The notes: generated from the letters alone by a model not told the origin. DNA of 64,000 nucleotides from Micromonospora sp. RP3T (GCF_003027925.1 NZ_PYPS01000016.1:62001-126000); one strand, 5' to 3'. Numbered from the stretch's first letter, positions 12,963 to 23,117 are shown. Made by a program: numbers and translations.

Positions 12963-13244
12963 ATGCCTCGCAGCCTGAAGAAGGGCCCGTTCGTCGACGA
13001 CCACCTGCTCAAGAAGGTGGAGACGCAGAACGACAAGGGCTCGAAGAACGTGATCAAGACCTGGTCGCGGCGCTCGACGATCATCCCGGAGATGCTGGGA
13101 CACACGATCGCCGTGCACGACGGACGCAAGCACGTCCCGGTCTTCGTGACCGAGGCCATGGTCGGGCACAAGCTCGGCGAGTTCGCGCTGACCCGCACGT
13201 TCAAGGGTCACGAGAAGGACGACCGGAAGAGCCGCCGGCGCTGA
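12963..13244 (+). CDS. rpsS: 30S ribosomal protein S19
   Basis: 30S head protein that contacts the A-site finger and pairs with S13. 93 residues. [18 protein letters not shown] start and the segment [32 protein letters not shown] are diagnostic. GGGAG precedes the ATG by seven bases. Confidence 0.98.
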   Translation: MPRSLKKGPFVDDHLLKKVETQNDKGSKNVIKTWSRRSTIIPEMLGHTIAVHDGRKHVPVFVTEAMVGHKLGEFALTRTFKGHEKDDRKSRRR

Positions 13245-13284
13245 CGCCGCGGGCATACGGATAGAGGAACAAGGGGTTACAGCG

Positions 13285-13740
13285 ATGCCAGGAAAGGGCG
13301 ACGCTCCGGTGCTTCCGGGCGCGCGGGCGGTTGCGCGGCACGTGCGCATCTCGCCGATGAAGGCGCGCCGGGTGGTCAACCTCGTCCGCGGCCTGCCCGC
13401 GAAGGAGGCGCTCACGGTGCTGCAGTTCGCGCCGCAGGCTGCGAGCGAGCAGGTGTACAAGGTGCTCGCGAGCGCGATCGCCAACGCGGAGAACAACGAG
13501 CGGCTGGACCCCGACGCGCTGCTCGTCAGCGAGGCGTTCGTCGACGAGGGCCCGACGATGAAGCGGTTCCGGCCGCGGGCGCAGGGCCGGGCGTACCGGA
13601 TCCGCAAGCGGACCTGCCACATCACGGTGGCGGTCGAGGCCGTGGCGCCGGCCGCGCCGAAGAAGTCGGCGAAGAAGGCCGCTCCGGCCAAGCAGGCCGA
13701 GCCGGCGCAGGCGCAGAGCACGACGGAGGGTGCCGAGTAA
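13285..13740 (+). CDS. rplV: 50S ribosomal protein L22, tailed
   Basis: 50S protein whose beta-hairpin narrows the exit tunnel. The hairpin segment [22 protein letters not shown] is intact. 151 residues; the L22 core ends near residue 117 and is followed by an Ala/Pro/Lys-rich tail of about 30 residues, a common actinobacterial extension of unknown role. The stop TAA shares its last base with the rpsC ATG. Confidence 0.97.
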   Translation: MPGKGDAPVLPGARAVARHVRISPMKARRVVNLVRGLPAKEALTVLQFAPQAASEQVYKVLASAIANAENNERLDPDALLVSEAFVDEGPTMKRFRPRAQGRAYRIRKRTCHITVAVEAVAPAAPKKSAKKAAPAKQAEPAQAQSTTEGAE

Positions 13741-14621
13741 TGGGTCAGAAGGTTCACCCCACTGGGTTCCGGCTCGGCATCTCGACCGACTGGAAGTCCC
13801 GCTGGTTCGCGGACAAGCTCTACAAGGACTACATCGGCGAGGACGTCAAGATCCGCCGGATGATGTCCAAGGGCCTCGAGCGTGCCGGCATCTCCAAGGT
13901 CGACATCGAGCGCACCCGGGACCGGGTCCGCGTGGACATCCACACCGCCCGGCCGGGCATCGTCATCGGCCGTAAGGGTGCGGAGGCCGACCGGATCCGC
14001 GGCGAGCTGGAGAAGCTCACCGGCAAGCAGGTCCAGCTGAACATCATCGAGGTGAAGAACCCCGAGTCGGACGCGCAGCTGGTCGCCCAGGGCGTCGCCG
14101 AGCAGCTGTCCAGCCGGGTCAGCTTCCGTCGGGCCATGCGTAAGGCGATGCAGTCCGCGATGAAGAACCCGGCCTGCAAGGGCATCCGGGTTCAGGTCTC
14201 GGGCCGTCTCGGCGGCGCCGAGATGAGCCGGACCGAGTTCTACCGCGAGGGTCGTGTCCCGCTGCACACGCTGCGGGCCAACATCGAGTACGGCTTCTTC
14301 GAGGCCCGTACCACCTTCGGCCGGATCGGCGTGAAGGTCTGGATCTACAAGGGCGACGCCGTGCCGGGCCGCGAGGCCCCGGCCGAGGCGGCCCCGTCGC
14401 GCGGCCCGCGCCGTGACCGTGGCGACCGGCCGGACCGGCCGCGTCGTGGCCGGTCGGGCTCGTCGGGTACGACCGCCGGCGGCACCGAGGCCGGCCGCGC
14501 TGCCGCGACCACCATCGCGCAGCAGGCGGAGACCCCGGCCGGCGAGCCGGTCGACAGCAGCGCTGTCGCCGCCGCCGCCTCGGCTCCGAACCAGCCGGCA
14601 GAACAGCAGCAGGAGGGCTGA
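13740..14621 (+). CDS. rpsC: 30S ribosomal protein S3, long C-terminal tail
   Basis: 30S head protein at the mRNA entry channel. KH domain with [14 protein letters not shown] and the C-terminal S3 domain ending near [14 protein letters not shown]. 293 residues, whereas most S3 proteins have 210-235; the extra 80 or so residues are a low-complexity Arg/Gly then Ala/Pro/Gln tail (from about 212). The tail is probably disordered and may contact RNA. Start overlaps the rplV stop by one base. Confidence 0.98.
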   Translation: MGQKVHPTGFRLGISTDWKSRWFADKLYKDYIGEDVKIRRMMSKGLERAGISKVDIERTRDRVRVDIHTARPGIVIGRKGAEADRIRGELEKLTGKQVQLNIIEVKNPESDAQLVAQGVAEQLSSRVSFRRAMRKAMQSAMKNPACKGIRVQVSGRLGGAEMSRTEFYREGRVPLHTLRANIEYGFFEARTTFGRIGVKVWIYKGDAVPGREAPAEAAPSRGPRRDRGDRPDRPRRGRSGSSGTTAGGTEAGRAAATTIAQQAETPAGEPVDSSAVAAAASAPNQPAEQQQEG

Positions 14622-14624
14622 CAG

Positions 14625-15050
14625 ATGCTGATGCCGCGCAAGCCCCCGAAGGGCTTCCGCAAGCCGCACCACCCGGACCGCAGTGGCGCGTCCAAGGGTG
14701 GTAACCGGGTGGTGTTCGGCGAGTTCGGGATCCAGGCTCTCGAGCCGGCGTACGTGACCAACCGTCAGATCGAGTCGGCACGTATCGCGATGACCCGCCA
14801 CATCAAGCGTGGCGGCAAGGTCTGGATCACGATCTTCCCGGACCAGGCCCTCACCAAGAAGCCGGCCGAGACCCGGATGGGTTCCGGTAAGGGTTCGCCC
14901 GAGTGGTGGGTCGCCAACGTCAAGCCGGGGCGGGTTCTCTTCGAGATGTCCTTCCCCAACGAGCAGATCGCGCGAGAGGCGATGCGTCGCGCGATCCACA
15001 AGCTCCCGATGAAGTGCCGCATTGTTACGCGCGAAGTGGGTGAATCCTGA
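14625..15050 (+). CDS. rplP: 50S ribosomal protein L16
   Basis: 50S protein near the A site and central protuberance, needed late in assembly. 141 residues. [20 protein letters not shown] start and the segments [20 protein letters not shown] and [19 protein letters not shown] identify the family. An alternative ATG lies two codons inside. The stop overlaps the rpmC ATG (TGATG). Confidence 0.98.
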
Positions 15051-15286
15051 TGGCAGCCGGCGTCAAGCCCTCCGAGCTGCGTGAGCTCTCCGACGAGGAG
15101 CTGGTCACGAAGCTGCGCGAGGCTAAGGCGGAGCTGTTCAACCTCCGCGTGCAGGGCGCGACCGGGCAGCTCGACAACAACCGGCGGCTGCAGGTCATCC
15201 GTCGGGAGATCGCCCGGATCTACACGATCATGCGTGAGCGTGAGCTGGGTCTCTCGGCCGCGCCGACTGAGGTGACTGCATCATGA
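15050..15286 (+). CDS. rpmC: 50S ribosomal protein L29
   Basis: Small two-helix protein at the tunnel exit beside L23. 78 residues, slightly longer than the usual 63-70 because of both ends. Core [20 protein letters not shown] and [20 protein letters not shown]. Translationally coupled to rplP (one-base overlap) and to rpsQ (four-base ATGA overlap). Confidence 0.97.
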   Translation: MAAGVKPSELRELSDEELVTKLREAKAELFNLRVQGATGQLDNNRRLQVIRREIARIYTIMRERELGLSAAPTEVTAS

Positions 15287-15564
15287 GTGAGAACACCACT
15301 ACCACCGCCGCCGCGCGGTCCCGCCGTAAGGTGCGCGAGGGCCTCGTGGTCAGCGACAAGATGGACAAGACCGTCGTGGTCGAGGTCGAGGACCGGGTCA
15401 AGCACGCGCTGTACGGCAAGATCATGCGTCGTACCAGCAAGCTGAAGGTGCACGACGAGCAGAACTCGGCCGGTATCGGCGACCGGGTCCTGATCATGGA
15501 GACCCGGCCGCTCTCCGCCACCAAGCGGTGGCGGCTCGTGGAAATCCTCGAGAAGGCCAAGTAG
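15283..15564 (+). CDS. rpsQ: 30S ribosomal protein S17
   Basis: Primary 16S-binding protein of the 30S body with an OB fold. 93 residues. Core from [20 protein letters not shown] through [20 protein letters not shown]. The first 14 residues are a Thr/Ala-rich extension. Last gene of the S10 block; a hairpin and a 97-base gap follow. Confidence 0.97.
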   Translation: MSENTTTTAAARSRRKVREGLVVSDKMDKTVVVEVEDRVKHALYGKIMRRTSKLKVHDEQNSAGIGDRVLIMETRPLSATKRWRLVEILEKAK

Positions 15565-15612
15565 CGAAGGCTCGAGCTCGGCCGGGATCGGTCGGGCGCA
15601 GGTTCCGCCAGG

Positions 15613-15637
15613 CTCCGGCCGCCCCCGGCGGCCGGAG
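15613..15637 (+). terminator. hairpin between rpsQ and rplN
   Basis: Perfect 11-bp stem (15613-15623 with 15627-15637), CCC loop, at the boundary between the S10 and spc blocks. No U-run. It probably reduces read-through or marks an mRNA 3' end. Confidence 0.65.
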
Positions 15638-15661
15638 AACCGGCAGACATAGGAGATAGAC

Positions 15662-16030
15662 GTGATTCAGCAGGAGTCGCGACTGCGCGTCGCTGACAAC
15701 ACGGGTGCCCGGGAGATCCTGTGCATCCGGGTTCTCGGTGGCTCCGGTCGGCGCTACGCGAGCATCGGCGACGTCATCGTGGCCACGGTCAAGGACGCGA
15801 TCCCCGGTGCCGGTGTGAAGAAGGGCGACGTCGTCAAGGCCGTCGTCGTTCGGACCGCCAAGGAGAGGCGGCGGCCGGACGGGTCGTACATCCGCTTCGA
15901 CGAGAACGCCGCCGTCATCATCAAGGACGGTGGGGACCCGCGCGGTACCCGTATCTTCGGCCCGGTGGGTCGTGAGCTGCGGGACAAGCGGTTCATGAAG
16001 ATCATCTCTCTCGCGCCGGAGGTGTTGTGA
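15662..16030 (+). CDS. rplN: 50S ribosomal protein L14
   Basis: 50S interface protein that forms an intersubunit bridge and binds L19; also the docking site of the silencing factor RsfS. 122 residues, exact family length. [20 protein letters not shown] start and [19 protein letters not shown] are diagnostic. GTG start with AGGAGATAGAC upstream. First gene of the spc block, overlapping rplX by four bases. Confidence 0.98.
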   Translation: MIQQESRLRVADNTGAREILCIRVLGGSGRRYASIGDVIVATVKDAIPGAGVKKGDVVKAVVVRTAKERRRPDGSYIRFDENAAVIIKDGGDPRGTRIFGPVGRELRDKRFMKIISLAPEVL

Positions 16031-16347
16031 CCGTGAAGGTCAAGAAGGGCGACACGGTCGTCGTCATCGCCGGCAAGGACAAGGGTGCCAAGGGCAAGGT
16101 CATCGCGGCCTACCCGCGGCAGGACAAGGTCCTGGTCGAGGGCGTGAACCGGGTCAAGAAGCACACTCGCATCAGCACCACCCAGCGTGGCGCCAAGACC
16201 GGCGGCATCGTCACCCAGGAAGCCCCGATCCACGTCTCGAACGTGATGGTCGTGGACTCCGACGGCAAGCCGACCCGCGTCGGCTACCGGATCGACGACA
16301 ATGGCCAGAAGGTCCGCATCGCGCGTAGCACCGGTAAGGACCTGTGA
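16027..16347 (+). CDS. rplX: 50S ribosomal protein L24
   Basis: Assembly initiator protein with a KOW motif ([20 protein letters not shown]) that nucleates 23S folding near the tunnel exit. 106 residues. GTG start at MTVKVKKGD in a four-base overlap with rplN. Ends in the rplE start region (TGATG). Confidence 0.97.
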   Translation: MTVKVKKGDTVVVIAGKDKGAKGKVIAAYPRQDKVLVEGVNRVKKHTRISTTQRGAKTGGIVTQEAPIHVSNVMVVDSDGKPTRVGYRIDDNGQKVRIARSTGKDL

Positions 16348-16916
16348 TGACCACGGCTACCGAAACCAAGACCCAGCCGCGCCTCAAGGAGCGGTACCGC
16401 AACGAGATCGTGGCCGAGCTGCAGAAGCAGTACAGCTACGGCAACCCGATGCAGGTGCCGCGGATGGTCAAGATCGTCGTCAACATGGGTGTCGGCGAGG
16501 CCGCTCGCGACGCCAAGCTGATCGACGGTGCCGTCCGCGACCTGGCCACCATCACCGGCCAGAAGCCGCTGGTCCGGCGGGCCACCAAGTCCATCGCGCA
16601 GTTCAAGCTCCGCGAGGGCATGCCGATCGGCGCGAAGGTCACCCTCCGGGGCGACCGGATGTGGGAGTTCCTGGACCGGCTGCTCTCCATCGCGCTGCCG
16701 CGTATCCGTGACTTCCGCGGTCTGGACGGGCGCAAGCTCGACGGGCACGGCAACTACACGTTCGGTCTGACCGAGCAGTCGGTGTTCCACGAGATCGACC
16801 AGGACAAGATCGATCGCCAGCGGGGCATGGACATCACGGTGGTCACGACCGCCACGACCGACGACGAGGGCCGGGCGCTGCTCAAGCTCCTGGGCTTCCC
16901 GTTCAAGGAGAACTGA
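16347..16916 (+). CDS. rplE: 50S ribosomal protein L5
   Basis: Central-protuberance protein that binds 5S rRNA and contacts S13 and P-site tRNA. 189 residues from this ATG. A GTG one codon upstream (16344) is equally in frame, but the ATG shares one base with the rplX stop in the usual TGATG coupling. Conserved [11 protein letters not shown], and [22 protein letters not shown]. rpsZ follows one base after the stop. Confidence 0.97.
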   Translation: MTTATETKTQPRLKERYRNEIVAELQKQYSYGNPMQVPRMVKIVVNMGVGEAARDAKLIDGAVRDLATITGQKPLVRRATKSIAQFKLREGMPIGAKVTLRGDRMWEFLDRLLSIALPRIRDFRGLDGRKLDGHGNYTFGLTEQSVFHEIDQDKIDRQRGMDITVVTTATTDDEGRALLKLLGFPFKEN

Positions 16917-16917
16917 G

Positions 16918-17103
16918 ATGGCCAAGAAGGCGCTGATCCTCAAGGCGGCCGCGAAGCCGAAGTTCTCGGTTCGCGCGTACACCCGCTGCCAGCGGTGCGG
17001 GCGTCCGAAGGCGGTCTACCGCAAGTTCGGTCTCTGCCGGGTGTGCATCCGGGAGATGGCCCACCGCGGTGAGCTGCCCGGCGTGTCCAAGGCTTCCTGG
17101 TAA
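16918..17103 (+). CDS. rpsZ: 30S ribosomal protein S14, zinc-binding type
   Basis: Small S14 of the 30S head. 61 residues with a CX2C...CX2C ribbon ([20 protein letters not shown]), the zinc-binding type Z. Many actinobacteria keep a second, zinc-free rpsN elsewhere that replaces it under zinc starvation; none is in this window. TAATAG double stop, then a 98-base gap with a hairpin before rpsH. Confidence 0.97.
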   Translation: MAKKALILKAAAKPKFSVRAYTRCQRCGRPKAVYRKFGLCRVCIREMAHRGELPGVSKASW

Positions 17104-17152
17104 TAGCCCGGCGCGCTCCGGCGCGTCAGCTGAACTGTCTCTTCGCCGTAGG

Positions 17153-17171
17153 CCCCGGGCCCGGCCCGGGG
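17153..17171 (+). terminator. hairpin between rpsZ and rpsH
   Basis: Eight-bp perfect stem (17153-17160 with 17164-17171) and CCG loop, within the spc block. No U-run; likely attenuating or stabilising. Confidence 0.45.
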
Positions 17172-17201
17172 AACCCCGGCGAGAAAGGTTGACGAGTTTT
17201 C

Positions 17202-17609
17202 ATGACGATGACCGACCCGATCGCAGACATGCTCACGCGTCTGCGTAACGCCAACCAGGCGTACCACGACCGGGTGACGATGCCCTACTCGAAGATCAAG
17301 GCGAACATCGCCGAGGTCCTCAAGGCTGAGGGTTACATCGCCACCTGGTCGGTCGAGGACCCCGAGGAGGGTGCCGTCGGCAAGCGACTGGTCGTCGAGC
17401 TGAAGTACGGCCAGAACCGCGAGCGGAGCCTGGCCGGCATCAAGCGCGTGTCCAAGCCCGGTCTCCGGGTGTACGCCAAGTCGGAGGGGCTCCCGCGGGT
17501 GCTCGGCGGGCTTGGTGTGGCGATCATTTCGACGTCCCAGGGGCTGCTCACCGACCGGCAGGCCCGCAAGCGGAGCGTTGGCGGGGAAGTCCTCGCCTTC
17601 GTCTGGTAA
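17202..17609 (+). CDS. rpsH: 30S ribosomal protein S8
   Basis: Primary 16S-binding protein of the platform and, in E. coli, repressor of the spc operon. 135 residues. [20 protein letters not shown] start and [20 protein letters not shown] near the C-terminus. GAGAAAGG lies 13 bases upstream, a long spacing; an ATG two codons further in is closer to nothing better. rplF follows after 16 bases. Confidence 0.97.
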   Translation: MTMTDPIADMLTRLRNANQAYHDRVTMPYSKIKANIAEVLKAEGYIATWSVEDPEEGAVGKRLVVELKYGQNRERSLAGIKRVSKPGLRVYAKSEGLPRVLGGLGVAIISTSQGLLTDRQARKRSVGGEVLAFVW

Positions 17610-17625
17610 CGGGAGACAGGTAGAA

Positions 17626-18168
17626 ATGTCGCGTATTGGACGTAAGTCGATCCCGGTGCCATCCGGCGTCGACATCACGATCGACGGCCAGACCGTCAAG
17701 GTCAAGGGCCCCAAGGGCGAGCTGAGCCACGTGCTGGCCGAGCCGATCACGGCGGAGCGGGACGAGAGCGGCGAGCTGCACGTCAACCGGCCCAACGACG
17801 AGCGCAAGGCCAAGGAGCTGCACGGCCTGAGCCGTACGCTGGTGGCCAACATGATCGTCGGGGTGACCGAGGGCTACCGCAAGAGCCTGGAGATCGCCGG
17901 CACCGGTTACCGGGTGACCGCCAAGGGCAAGGACCTGGAGTTCGCGCTCGGGTTCTCGCACCCGGTCGTGGTGCAGGCGCCGGACGGCATCACCTTCACG
18001 GTCGAGCGGCCGACGTTGTTCCACGTGGCCGGCATCGACAAGCAGCAGGTCGGCGAGGTCGCCGCCAACATCCGGAAGATCCGCCCGCCGGAGCCCTACA
18101 AGGGCAAGGGCGTGAAGTACCAGGGCGAGGTCATCCGCCGTAAGGCTGGAAAGGCAGGTAAGAAGTGA
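17626..18168 (+). CDS. rplF: 50S ribosomal protein L6
   Basis: 50S protein near the GTPase-associated centre. 180 residues. ATG chosen at [20 protein letters not shown]; the frame is open about 110 bases upstream inside rpsH but without conserved sequence. C-terminal [25 protein letters not shown] is typical. The stop overlaps the rplR GTG start. Confidence 0.98.
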   Translation: MSRIGRKSIPVPSGVDITIDGQTVKVKGPKGELSHVLAEPITAERDESGELHVNRPNDERKAKELHGLSRTLVANMIVGVTEGYRKSLEIAGTGYRVTAKGKDLEFALGFSHPVVVQAPDGITFTVERPTLFHVAGIDKQQVGEVAANIRKIRPPEPYKGKGVKYQGEVIRRKAGKAGKK

Positions 18169-18554
18169 GCGCCACGCTGCTCAAGCGCCGCCGCGGCGTT
18201 GCCGCCAAGCGTGCCGTCGGGCGTGCGCGTCGGCACTTCCGGGTCCGCAAGAACGTCAGCGGCACCGCCGAGCGTCCTCGCCTCGTCGTCACCCGTTCCC
18301 TGCGGCACATGGTCGCCCAGGTCGTCGACGACACCAAGGGTCACACCCTGGCGTCCGCGTCGACCATGGACGCCTCGCTGCGCGGCGCCGAGGGCGACAA
18401 GAGCGCCCTGGCCGGCAAGGTCGGCGCGCTGCTCGCCGAGCGGGCCAAGGCCGCCGGCGTCTCGAAGGTCGTCTTCGACCGCGGTGGCAACCGGTACGCG
18501 GGGCGGGTCGCCGCGCTTGCCAAGGCCGCCCGCGAAGCCGGGCTCGAGTTCTAG
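18165..18554 (+). CDS. rplR: 50S ribosomal protein L18
   Basis: 5S rRNA-binding protein of the central protuberance. 129 residues. [20 protein letters not shown] and the end [28 protein letters not shown] are diagnostic. GTG start in a four-base overlap with rplF. A 33-base gap leads to rpsE. Confidence 0.97.
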   Translation: MSATLLKRRRGVAAKRAVGRARRHFRVRKNVSGTAERPRLVVTRSLRHMVAQVVDDTKGHTLASASTMDASLRGAEGDKSALAGKVGALLAERAKAAGVSKVVFDRGGNRYAGRVAALAKAAREAGLEF

Positions 18555-18587
18555 AAACCCCGTCACGAGAGAGAAGGAAGGCTGCTG

Positions 18588-19202
18588 ATGCCAGGTCAAC
18601 AGCGCCGTGGCGGCGGGTCCGGTGGCAACGAGGGTGGTCGCCGCGACAACCGCCGTGAGGGCGGCCGCGGAAACGCGCCCGTCGAGAAGACCCCGCACCT
18701 CGAGCGGGTCGTCGCGATCAACCGCGTCGCCAAGGTCGTGAAGGGTGGTCGTCGCTTCAGCTTCACCGCCCTCGTGATCGTGGGCGACGGCGACGGCACC
18801 GTCGGCGTGGGCTACGGAAAGGCCAAGGAGGTGCCCGCGGCGATCGCCAAGGGCGTCGAGGAGGCCAAGAAGCACTTCTTCAAGGTGCCGCGGATCGGTC
18901 AGTCGATCCCGCACCCGGTCACGGGCGAGGACGCCGCCGGTGTGGTGCTGCTCAAGCCGGCCTCCGCCGGTACGGGTGTCATCGCCGGTGGTCCGGTGCG
19001 TGCCGTGCTGGAGTGCGCGGGCATCCACGACGTGCTCTCCAAGAGCCTCGGCTCGTCCAACCCGATCAACATCGTGCACGCCACCGTGGCGGCCCTGAAG
19101 GGGCTCGAGTCCCCCGAGCAGGTCGCGGCGCGTCGTGGCCTGCCGGTGGAGGACGTCGCGCCGGCCGCCATGCTGGCGTCGCGTGCGGGGGTGGCGTCCT
19201 GA
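18588..19202 (+). CDS. rpsE: 30S ribosomal protein S5
   Basis: 30S body protein at the mRNA entry, with roles in accuracy and spectinomycin sensitivity. 204 residues. Double-stranded RNA-binding core starting [20 protein letters not shown]; the KVVKGGRR loop where spectinomycin-resistance changes occur is wild type. The first 35 residues are an Arg/Gly-rich extension typical of actinobacteria. Stop overlaps the rpmD ATG (TGATG). Confidence 0.98.
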   Translation: MPGQQRRGGGSGGNEGGRRDNRREGGRGNAPVEKTPHLERVVAINRVAKVVKGGRRFSFTALVIVGDGDGTVGVGYGKAKEVPAAIAKGVEEAKKHFFKVPRIGQSIPHPVTGEDAAGVVLLKPASAGTGVIAGGPVRAVLECAGIHDVLSKSLGSSNPINIVHATVAALKGLESPEQVAARRGLPVEDVAPAAMLASRAGVAS

Positions 19203-19384
19203 TGGCACGTCTGAAGGTCACCCAGGTCCGGTCCGAGATCGGGCGCAAGCAGAACCAGCGTGACTCGCTGCGTTCGCTCGGGCTCAAGCGGATCAACGAC
19301 GTGGTGGTCAAGGAGGACCGGCCGGAGATCCGCGGCATGATCTTCACGGTCAGCCACCTCGTGAAGGTCGAGGAGGTCGAGTAA
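19202..19384 (+). CDS. rpmD: 50S ribosomal protein L30
   Basis: Small 50S protein. 60 residues, [20 protein letters not shown] start and [20 protein letters not shown] core. The ATG overlaps the rpsE stop by one base and the TAA overlaps the rplO ATG by one base, so all three are coupled. The open frame extends upstream inside rpsE but only this start fits the family. Confidence 0.97.
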   Translation: MARLKVTQVRSEIGRKQNQRDSLRSLGLKRINDVVVKEDRPEIRGMIFTVSHLVKVEEVE

Positions 19385-19827
19385 TGACGATCAAGGTGCA
19401 CCACCTGCGTCCCGCCCCGGGAGCCAAGACCGACAAGACCCGTGTGGGTCGCGGTGAGGGTTCCAAGGGCAAGACCGCTGGACGCGGTACCAAGGGTTCG
19501 AAGGCCCGGAAGAACATCTCGCCGGCGTTCGAGGGTGGGCAGATGCCCATCCACATGCGCCTGCCGAAGATGAAGGGCTTCAAGAACAAGTTCAAGGTCG
19601 TGTTCCAGGTGGTCAACCTGGACCGGCTGGCGGAGCTCTTCCCGAACGGCGGCCAGGTCGGCCCGGTCGAGCTGGTCGAGGCCGGCGCGGTCCGCAAGGG
19701 TCACCCGGTCAAGGTGCTCGGCACCGGCGACCTCGGCGGTGTGTCCCTCCAGGTGTCGGCGCACGCGTTCAGCGCGTCGGCCAAGGAGAAGATCACCGCG
19801 GCCGGCGGCTCGGTCACCGAGCTCTAA
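19384..19827 (+). CDS. rplO: 50S ribosomal protein L15
   Basis: Late-assembly 50S protein with a long Gly/Arg-rich N-terminal arm ([20 protein letters not shown]) that threads through 23S rRNA. 147 residues. C-terminal domain from [17 protein letters not shown]. The spc block breaks here with a strong terminator before secY. Confidence 0.98.
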   Translation: MTIKVHHLRPAPGAKTDKTRVGRGEGSKGKTAGRGTKGSKARKNISPAFEGGQMPIHMRLPKMKGFKNKFKVVFQVVNLDRLAELFPNGGQVGPVELVEAGAVRKGHPVKVLGTGDLGGVSLQVSAHAFSASAKEKITAAGGSVTEL

Positions 19828-19840
19828 GGGCATTTTCGTG

Positions 19841-19874
19841 GCGCCCGCTCAGTTGTTCGCGACTGGGCGGGCGT
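19841..19874 (+). terminator. terminator after rplO, TTCG tetraloop
   Basis: Fifteen-pair stem (19841-19855 with 19860-19874, three G-T wobbles) capped by a TTCG tetraloop, 13 bases past the rplO stop and preceded by ATTTTC. A second 7-bp hairpin lies at 19928-19945. Together they separate the ribosomal genes from secY. Confidence 0.8.
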
Positions 19875-20063
19875 CATGGTCTACCGGTCGCGTGTGCGCC
19901 GGGTAACATCGGATTCGTTTTATGTAGCCGGGCACATCTGCCCGGACCGGGATCGGGCTGTTAGAGTCCGTTGCCAGCCATGGATACCGGGCACTCCGCC
20001 CGGCACCCACCCCGCCCCGCCAGGGATCGTCACCGGCGGCCCGCGTCGCGCAGGAGGAAGAAG

Positions 20064-21392
20064 TTGCTGTCCGCCTTTCTCAGTGCGTTCCGTACGCCTG
20101 ACCTGCGCAAGAAGCTGCTGTTCACAGTAGGCATCATCGCGGTCTACCGGTTGGGCGCCACGCTGCCCAGCCCGGGCGTCTCGTACGGCAACGTGCAGAA
20201 GTGCCTCGACACCATCCAGGGCGGCGGCACGAGCCCGCTGAACCTGCTGGACCTCTTCTCCGGCGGGGCGCTGCTCCAGCTCTCGGTCTTCGCGCTGGGC
20301 ATCATGCCCTACATCACCGCGTCGATCATCCTGCAGCTGCTGACGGTGGTGATCCCGCGCCTGGAGCAGCTCCGCAAGGAGGGCCAGGCCGGTCAGGCGA
20401 AGATCACCCAGTACACCCGCTACCTGACGCTGGGCCTGGGCATCCTCCAGTCCTCGGCGTTCGTGGCGCTGGCCCGCTCCGGGCAGCTGTTCAACAACCA
20501 GTGCGACCAGTTCCCGATCGTGCCCAAGGGCACCGGCATCCCGGACTGGCTGACCCTGGTCATCCTGGTCATGACGATGACCGCCGGCACCGGCGTGGTG
20601 ATGTGGCTCGGCGAGCTGATCACCGACCGGGGCGTCGGCAACGGCATGTCGGTGCTGATCTTCACCTCGATCGCGGCCCGGCTCCCCAGCGAGGGCTGGA
20701 AGATCAAGACCACCAAGGGCTGGGGGATGTTCCTCCTCGTCATCGCCCTGGTGCTGCTGGTCATCACCGCGGTCACGTTCATCGAGCAGGCCCAGCGCCG
20801 GATCCCGGTGCAGTACGCGAAGCGCATGATCGGCCGGCGGATGTACGGCGGCACCTCGACCTACATCCCGCTCAAGGTGAACCAGGCCGGCGTCATCCCG
20901 GTCATCTTCGCCTCGTCGCTGCTCTACCTGCCGACGCTCGCGCTCCAGTTCTTCGACCAGAACGACCCGGGCAAGGTCCAGGCCTGGATCCAGAACCACA
21001 TCGTGAAGGCGAGCGCGCCGGAGCACATCGCGATCTACTTCCTGCTGATCATCTTCTTCACGTACTTCTACGTGTCGATCACGTTCAACCCGACCGAGGT
21101 CGCGGACAACATGAAGAAGTACGGCGGCTTCGTGCCGGGCATCCGTCCCGGCAAGCCGACCGCCGAGTACCTCGACTTCATCCTCAGCCGGATCACCCTG
21201 CCGGGCGCGCTCTACCTCGGGGTCGTCGCGATCCTGCCGAACTTCTTCTTCATCTGGCTGGACAACCAGCAGTTCCAGAACTTCCCGTTCGGCGGCACCG
21301 CTGTGCTCATCATGGTCGGCGTCGGTCTGGAGACCGTGAAGCAGATCGAGAGCCAACTCATGCAGCGGAACTACGAAGGGTTCCTGCGGTAG
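20064..21392 (+). CDS. secY: preprotein translocase channel SecY
   Basis: Pore subunit of the SecYEG translocon, with about ten membrane helices. 442 residues from a TTG start. TTG is chosen because AGGAGG (20052-20057) sits six bases upstream and the product then begins [20 protein letters not shown], the family N-terminus; the upstream ATG would add an Arg/Pro-rich stretch of 31 residues. The plug-region [22 protein letters not shown] and cytoplasmic loops are intact. adk starts directly after the stop. Confidence 0.97.
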   Translation: MLSAFLSAFRTPDLRKKLLFTVGIIAVYRLGATLPSPGVSYGNVQKCLDTIQGGGTSPLNLLDLFSGGALLQLSVFALGIMPYITASIILQLLTVVIPRLEQLRKEGQAGQAKITQYTRYLTLGLGILQSSAFVALARSGQLFNNQCDQFPIVPKGTGIPDWLTLVILVMTMTAGTGVVMWLGELITDRGVGNGMSVLIFTSIAARLPSEGWKIKTTKGWGMFLLVIALVLLVITAVTFIEQAQRRIPVQYAKRMIGRRMYGGTSTYIPLKVNQAGVIPVIFASSLLYLPTLALQFFDQNDPGKVQAWIQNHIVKASAPEHIAIYFLLIIFFTYFYVSITFNPTEVADNMKKYGGFVPGIRPGKPTAEYLDFILSRITLPGALYLGVVAILPNFFFIWLDNQQFQNFPFGGTAVLIMVGVGLETVKQIESQLMQRNYEGFLR

Positions 21393-22046
21393 ATGCGACT
21401 CGTTCTGGTTGGCCCGCCGGGCGCGGGCAAGGGCACACAGGCGGAGTTCATCGCCGCGCACCTCTCGGTGCCGAAGATCTCGACCGGTGACATCTTCCGG
21501 GCCAACGTCACCCAGGGCACCCCGCTGGGCGTCGAGGCGAAGCGGTACATGGACGCCGGCAAGCTGGTCCCGGACGACGTCACCATCAACATGGTCCGGG
21601 ACCGGCTCGCCGAGCCGGACGCCGGCGAGGGTTTCCTGCTCGACGGCTTCCCGCGCACCACGCCGCAGGCCGCCGAGCTGGACAAGCTCCTCGCCGACCT
21701 GGGCTCCATGCTGGACCTGGTGCTGGAGTTGGTGGTCGACGACGACGAGGTGATCCGGCGGCTCTCCGGCCGGCGCACCTGCCGGGGCTGCGGCAAGATC
21801 TGGCACGTCGAGTTCGACGCGACCACCCGGGACGACATCTGCGACAGGTGCGGCGCGGAGCTGTTCCAGCGCGACGACGACAAGCCGGAGACGATCGCGG
21901 CGCGGCTGCGGGAATACTCCGAGAAGACCGCGCCGCTGGTCGACTACTACGGCGCCCAGGGCAAGCTGGTGGGCATCGACGCGACGGGGCCGGTGGAGGA
22001 CGTCACGGTCCGCGCCATCGACGCCCTGCGGTCGTACGGCGGCTGA
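21393..22046 (+). CDS. adk: adenylate kinase, zinc-LID type
   Basis: Catalyses ATP + AMP = 2 ADP. 217 residues. P-loop [10 protein letters not shown] at 7-16. The LID domain carries a four-cysteine zinc site, C130/C133 (CRGC) and C150/C153 (CDRC), the long Gram-positive-type form; many actinobacterial Adk proteins are short and lack this. ATG immediately after the secY stop, so expression is likely coupled. map follows after 90 bases. Confidence 0.97.
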   Translation: MRLVLVGPPGAGKGTQAEFIAAHLSVPKISTGDIFRANVTQGTPLGVEAKRYMDAGKLVPDDVTINMVRDRLAEPDAGEGFLLDGFPRTTPQAAELDKLLADLGSMLDLVLELVVDDDEVIRRLSGRRTCRGCGKIWHVEFDATTRDDICDRCGAELFQRDDDKPETIAARLREYSEKTAPLVDYYGAQGKLVGIDATGPVEDVTVRAIDALRSYGG

Positions 22047-22136
22047 CCTCCCACCGCCGCCCGGCGGATAGACTGTGAACAGCGGGGTACGCGCGACGTG
22101 CCCCGCTGTTCCGTGTAACGAAAGGTGAACGCCGTC

Positions 22137-22988
22137 ATGCGCCGTCCCCAGCTGGACATCCAGCTGAAGACCCCCGAGCAGATCGAGCTGATGCGGGCCG
22201 CCGGTCTGGTGGTCGCCCGTGCCCTGGCCCGGATGCGGGAGGCGGTCGCGCCCGGTGTGTCGACCGCCGATCTCGACGCGATCGCCGAGGCGACCATCCG
22301 GGAGGCCGGCGCGGTTCCGTCGTTCAAGGGCTACCACGGCTTCCCGGCTTCGATCTGTTCCTCGGTCAACGAGCAGGTGGTGCACGCCATCCCGTCGCCC
22401 GAGCAGGTGCTGCGCGAGGGCGACCTGATCTCGATCGACTGCGGGGCGGTGCTCGACGGCTGGCACGGCGACGCGGCGATCACGGTGGCGGTGGGAGAGG
22501 TCGACCCGGCGCTGCTGCGGATGGCCGAGGTGGCCGAGGACGCCATGTGGGCCGGGATCGCCGCCGCGGCCCGGGGCGCGGCCTCCGGCAAGGGCCGGCT
22601 GACCGACATCTCGCACGCGGTGGAGACCGCGGTCCGCAGGGGCGGCCGGTACGGCATCGTCGACGGCTACGGCGGCCACGGCATCGGCACGGAGATGCAC
22701 CAGGACCCGCACGTGCTCAACCACGGTCGCCCCGGCAAGGGGCCACGACTGGTGCCCGGTCTGGCGCTCGCCATCGAGCCGATGATCACGGCGGGTTCCC
22801 CGCGTACCGTCGAGCTGGCCGACGGCTGGACGGTGGTGACGCGGGACCGCTCGATGGCGGTGCACGTGGAGCATTCGATGGCGCTGTTGGCGGACGGGGT
22901 GTGGGTGCTCACCGCTCCCGACGGCGGCCGGGCCCGCCTCGGCGATCTGGTGACCGCCCGCCAGCCGGCGGACTCCCCGGCCCACTGA
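22137..22988 (+). CDS. map: methionine aminopeptidase, type I
   Basis: Removes the initiator Met from nascent proteins; dinuclear metal enzyme. 283 residues. Metal ligands lie in SIDCGAVLDGWHGDAAIT (two Asp), GYGGHGIGTEMHQDP (His), AIEPM (Glu) and VEHSMALL (Glu). ATG preferred over a GTG four codons upstream because AAAGG (22120-22124) would abut the GTG directly but sits 12 bases from the ATG; this choice is not certain. Followed by a long inverted repeat. Confidence 0.96.
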   Translation: MRRPQLDIQLKTPEQIELMRAAGLVVARALARMREAVAPGVSTADLDAIAEATIREAGAVPSFKGYHGFPASICSSVNEQVVHAIPSPEQVLREGDLISIDCGAVLDGWHGDAAITVAVGEVDPALLRMAEVAEDAMWAGIAAAARGAASGKGRLTDISHAVETAVRRGGRYGIVDGYGGHGIGTEMHQDPHVLNHGRPGKGPRLVPGLALAIEPMITAGSPRTVELADGWTVVTRDRSMAVHVEHSMALLADGVWVLTAPDGGRARLGDLVTARQPADSPAH

Positions 22989-23011
22989 TCCACCCGCCCC
23001 CTCTCCCGTCC

Positions 23012-23073
23012 CCCTGTTTCACGGAAAGAGGGGGTATGCGGGCCCGGATGGCAACTCTTTCCGGGAAACAGGG
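23012..23073 (+). repeat. 19-bp inverted repeat after map
   Basis: Arms 23012-23030 and 23055-23073 pair with one mismatch in 19 around a 24-base loop. The right arm ends 45 bases before the DUF1707-type gene. It can act as the map terminator, or as an operator for the next gene because each arm is not purely GC-rich (it contains TGTTTC and GAAAGAG). Confidence 0.7.
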
Positions 23074-23117
23074 CGCGGGGCGGAGTGCGGTGGCGGGGTG
23101 GTGGCATCCTTGCCGGC

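Noticed and set aside
11421..14999. 1192-codon open frame on the minus strand across the S10 block
   Set aside because: It is the mirror of nine ribosomal protein genes; high GC at third positions removes stops in the opposite frame. No conserved protein sequence.
19920..22985. 1021-codon minus-strand frame over secY-adk-map
   Set aside because: Same GC artefact; composition is Arg/Asp/His-rich and mirrors the real proteins.
23012..23030. Possible parS centromere site (TGTTTCACG)
   Set aside because: Only the left half matches; the following bases are GAAAGAG, not TGAAACA, and the dyad partner lies 24 bases away.
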